From Rhizobium esperanzae (GTDB lineage: Bacteria; Pseudomonadota; Alphaproteobacteria; Rhizobiales; Rhizobiaceae), in NCBI RefSeq assembly GCF_014197615.1, contig NZ_JACIFY010000024.1, positions 1-64,000 of the forward strand: a DNA stretch of 64,000 nucleotides, in the 5' to 3' direction. This document shows positions 61,564 through 64,000 of the stretch, piece after piece. The translations under genes and the position numbers were made by a program. Positions within the stretch are counted from its first letter, which is position 1. Every line of letters starts with the position of its first letter. Below the pieces are notes generated by a model. It worked only from the letters and a program-made list of their open reading frames with translations, made no database searches and had not been told where the DNA came from.

Positions 61564-61875
61564 TCAAGGCAGGTGATCCGGCGGAGAGACCAGGCGCAGA
61601 TGGGGTCTGGTCTTGCCGGGCGGATGGCGGGGAGGGCGGAGCCCGGGGAAAACAATGCTTTCGCACAGCATCGCTTCGATCAGCTTCAGGCGGTCGAGTC
61701 TGCGTCGTTGAGTGTCGTAGAGTCTGTAAAGCAGCGCGTAGGCCGGTCCGGCGGGGCTGCCTTTGAGCTCCAGTGTCCTGATCATCATTTCCTGATCGGC
61801 AATGCGGTTCGCGGCCTTCACGATGTGGCAACGGACAAGCTTCAGGTCTTTCCGGCGGTATCGTGTGGAAACCAT
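61564..61875 (-). CDS. Small protein, unknown
   Basis: 103 residues from the ATG at 61875; the frame opens at 61980, but the extra part is not protein-like. Helical N-terminal two thirds (RKDLKLVRCHIVKAANRIAD; ALLYRLYDTQRRRLDRLKLI), then a Pro-rich tail. Probably a small rhizobial-specific protein. Confidence 0.5.
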   Translation of the reverse strand: MVSTRYRRKDLKLVRCHIVKAANRIADQEMMIRTLELKGSPAGPAYALLYRLYDTQRRRLDRLKLIEAMLCESIVFPGLRPPRHPPGKTRPHLRLVSPPDHLP

Positions 61876-61975
61876 AGGCTTTGCGCCCCTGCGCTTCGCT
61901 GTGGAACTCTCCTGCCTGTAAAATGGGTCCCGCCGCGGGGTTATCAATGGCGGCCGGCGATGGCATGCGCTCAGG

Positions 61976-62013
61976 TGCAAAAGGGAAAAGCCCGCGTCAA
62001 GCAGGCTTTTCCC
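61976..62013 (-). terminator. Rho-independent terminator of the HtrA gene
   Basis: A perfect 10-bp stem (GGGAAAAGCC at 61983-61992 with GGCTTTTCCC at 62004-62013), followed on the minus strand by TTTTGC. It lies about 28 bases past the stop. Confidence 0.8.
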
Positions 62014-62040
62014 AGTGCGGCGAGTTCAGGCGATGGTTGG

Positions 62041-63546
62041 TCAGGTTGCGGCAAACGGCACAGCGACAAAGGTTTTACTGCCATCGCGTTCGACCAGCAG
62101 CAGCACCGATTTACGGCCGGATTTGCCGGCCTCGGCGATCGCGGCCTTGGCGTCGCGGGTGTTGTGCACCGGCCGGTCGTTGACCGAAACGATGACATCG
62201 CCCGGCTGGATGCCGGCGGCAGCGGCCGACTTGTCGGGATTGACGCTGGCGACCACCGCGCCGCTGAAGGCGCGCGGCAGGTCGAGTTGCTGGCGCATGT
62301 CGGGCGTCAGGTCGGCAAGGCCGATGCCGAGGCTCGGCTGGCCGCTGCTTTCGCCCTTGCTGTCCGGGCTTTCGGCGGCGGCCTGTTTCTGGCCGTCCTC
62401 ATTGCCGCCGACGATGACATTGAGGTCGATCGTCTTGCCGTCGCGCCAGACGCTGAGCGATTTCTTGGCGCCCGGCGAAAGATCGGCCACCAGCCGCGAC
62501 AGGTCCTTCGGGGTCTTGACGGTCTCGCCGCCGACCGACGTGACGATATCGCCCGGCTTCACGCCGGCGTGCGCCGCCGGCGTATCGGCGGTGACGGCGG
62601 CAACCAGCGCACCGCCCGGCCTATCGAGGCCGACGGCATCGGCGACATCCTTGGTCACCGGCTGGATCTGCACGCCGAGATAGCCGTGATTGATCGAACC
62701 GTCCTTCTGCAGCTTGGCGACGATCTCCCGGGCTTCGTCGGAGGGAATGGCGAAACCGACGCCGACGCTGCCGCCGTTCGGCGAATAGATCGCGGTGTTG
62801 ATGCCGACGACATTGCCGCTGCGGTCGACGAGCGGCCCGCCTGAATTGCCGTGGTTGATCGGCGCGTCGATCTGGATGAAATCGTCATAAGGCCCGCTGT
62901 GCAGGTCGCGGCCGCGCGCCGAGACGATGCCCGCCGTCACCGTGGTGCCGATGCCGAAGGGATTGCCGATCGCCAAAATCTGGTCGCCGAGCTTCAGTCT
63001 GTCGGAATCGCCCCAGGCGATGGTCTGCAGCGGTTTACCCGCCTCGATCTTGACGACGGCGACATCGGATTTCGGGTCGGTGCCGATCAGCTTGGCCGGC
63101 AGTTCGGTGCCGTCGTCCAGCGTCACCTTGATGTCGACGGCATTGTCGATGACATGATTGTTGGTGACGATCACCCCGTCCGGGCTGATGATGAAGCCGG
63201 AGCCGAGCGCCATTGCCTGCTGCGAAGGCCGGTTTTTCGGTGCCTGGTGCGGCAGCGGGATGCCCTGATCCTCGAAGAACTGGCGGAATTGCTCGTCCAT
63301 CGGCGAATCCTGCTCGCCGGCGCTGACATCGGTCGCCTTTACCGTCGTGGTGATGGTGACGACGGCAGGCTTGTCGGCGTCGACGATCGACGCGAAGGAG
63401 CCGCTTGCCGCCAGAACACCGCCGGTATCGGCAGTCGCGGCAATGGCATTCGACGTGTTGATGGTGAACGGCAGGCATGCGGCGCCGGCAAGGATGGCGG
63501 CCCCGACCAGGGCTGCGGCGCGATGTTTGCGGAGGATCTGTGACAT
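62041..63546 (-). CDS. HtrA/Deg-type periplasmic serine protease
   Basis: 501 residues from the ATG at 63546. Signal peptide residues ~1-36. The trypsin-like domain has His131 (VTNNHVID), Asp161 (KSDVAVVK) and Ser235 (HGNSGGP). Two PDZ domains follow (about 300-385 and 410-495), with GYLGVQI and GIGLADL as their first strands. It degrades misfolded envelope proteins. The linker between PDZ domains is Gln/Ser-rich. Single-gene unit with its own terminator. Rhizobia have several paralogues (DegP1-4), so no symbol is assigned. Confidence 0.9.
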   Translation of the reverse strand: MSQILRKHRAAALVGAAILAGAACLPFTINTSNAIAATADTGGVLAASGSFASIVDADKPAVVTITTTVKATDVSAGEQDSPMDEQFRQFFEDQGIPLPHQAPKNRPSQQAMALGSGFIISPDGVIVTNNHVIDNAVDIKVTLDDGTELPAKLIGTDPKSDVAVVKIEAGKPLQTIAWGDSDRLKLGDQILAIGNPFGIGTTVTAGIVSARGRDLHSGPYDDFIQIDAPINHGNSGGPLVDRSGNVVGINTAIYSPNGGSVGVGFAIPSDEAREIVAKLQKDGSINHGYLGVQIQPVTKDVADAVGLDRPGGALVAAVTADTPAAHAGVKPGDIVTSVGGETVKTPKDLSRLVADLSPGAKKSLSVWRDGKTIDLNVIVGGNEDGQKQAAAESPDSKGESSGQPSLGIGLADLTPDMRQQLDLPRAFSGAVVASVNPDKSAAAAGIQPGDVIVSVNDRPVHNTRDAKAAIAEAGKSGRKSVLLLVERDGSKTFVAVPFAAT

Positions 63547-64000
63547 GGTGGTGGTCCTTGGATGGGCGCCCCTTGCGAGAGCGCCGGCTTTGGATGGCGT
63601 CGGGCTTCCCCCTGGACCTGGCGTCGGATGGCGTTTGGCGCCAATGGCTCTCATCGCAGCGCAGTCGTTGGGGGGCGACCGGGCGAAAAGAAGAATTCGC
63701 GCTGGTGATTCATATGATCGCGGCCGGCGGATTTACAAATTAAATATTGATCATGTTTATATTGCCGATCTGTAAGACATGACTGGACGTTAATCTTTGT
63801 GCCGACGGCCTTTTGGATCGGCGGCCACGCTCTGGAAATTCCAGGCCGGCTTTGCTCCACCTCGCGCCCTCCGCGGCGGTCTCATTTGAAAATAAAGGGA
63901 CTTATTCCCGAAGGCGGTGATCCGGCCGCCCGGCATGCCCGTATTTCCCGACAGACGATCCGGCGGCCCTTCCTGCCGGTTTACCCTCAGATTCTGTTGC
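63547..64000. other. Upstream region of the HtrA gene, no further gene seen
   Basis: About 450 bases. AT-rich between 63730 and 63790, which probably contains promoters. No ORF with a ribosome site up to the end of the window. Confidence 0.5.

Overview
The window reads as chromosomal DNA of a fast-growing rhizobium (Rhizobium/Agrobacterium group). This rests on high GC and GC-rich codon use, several small families that are common in Rhizobiaceae (DUF982, DUF1515, DUF3606), and many copies of short palindromic intergenic repeats of rhizobial type. This is recognition by eye; no database was searched.

Layout. 1-6.4 kb: host genes (TetA-like exporter, a lipoprotein, tRNA-Pro(CGG), two secreted proteins, a lyase-like protein, DUF982). 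6.4-11.0 kb: the immunity and early module of a temperate phage. It has a self-cleaving CI/LexA-type repressor, a left operator pair, a right operator triplet, three overlapping promoters and a rightward run of small early genes that includes three HTH proteins, one GcrA-like. 11.2-33.5 kb: about 22 kb of ordinary host genes (alkyl sulfatase-like hydrolase, TetR/RidA divergon, GT25, two-component system, TadG-like protein, ArsR/SDR divergon, adenylate cyclase-TPR, EF-G-like GTPase, hydrolases) with several broken genes and many palindromic repeats. 33.7-34.5 kb: 2.4 tandem copies of a ~340-bp unit, ending in a ~60-bp inverted repeat. 34.6-55.8 kb: the phage late module, in packaging-head-tail-lysis order: spike-base-like protein, small and large terminase, portal, scaffold, capsid, adaptor, tail proteins, GNAT, S74 chaperone protein, two-domain virion lysozyme, fibre, two acyltransferases, holin, endolysin, nested Rz/Rz1 spanins, and a large lysis-distal protein. 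No tape measure, tail tube or baseplate gene is seen, which suggests a short-tailed virion. 55.9-59.8 kb: rearranged cargo (IS3 remnant, second Rz1 3' end, AT-richer genes, DUF1515, a serine protease pair and a decayed second DUF1515). 59.9-64 kb: small rhizobial genes and a periplasmic HtrA/Deg protease.

The most notable points are: (1) a prophage whose immunity/early block and late block point the same way but are separated by ~23.6 kb of host-type genes; (2) a lambda-like operator layout in which the repressor and the first rightward gene both appear to be translated from leaderless mRNAs; (3) a cargo region built by partial duplication of Rz1 and DUF1515; (4) a tandem duplication that copied the S74/virion-lysozyme junction. 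No integrase, rRNA, CRISPR array or intact insertion sequence was seen, so the prophage ends are not defined inside the window.
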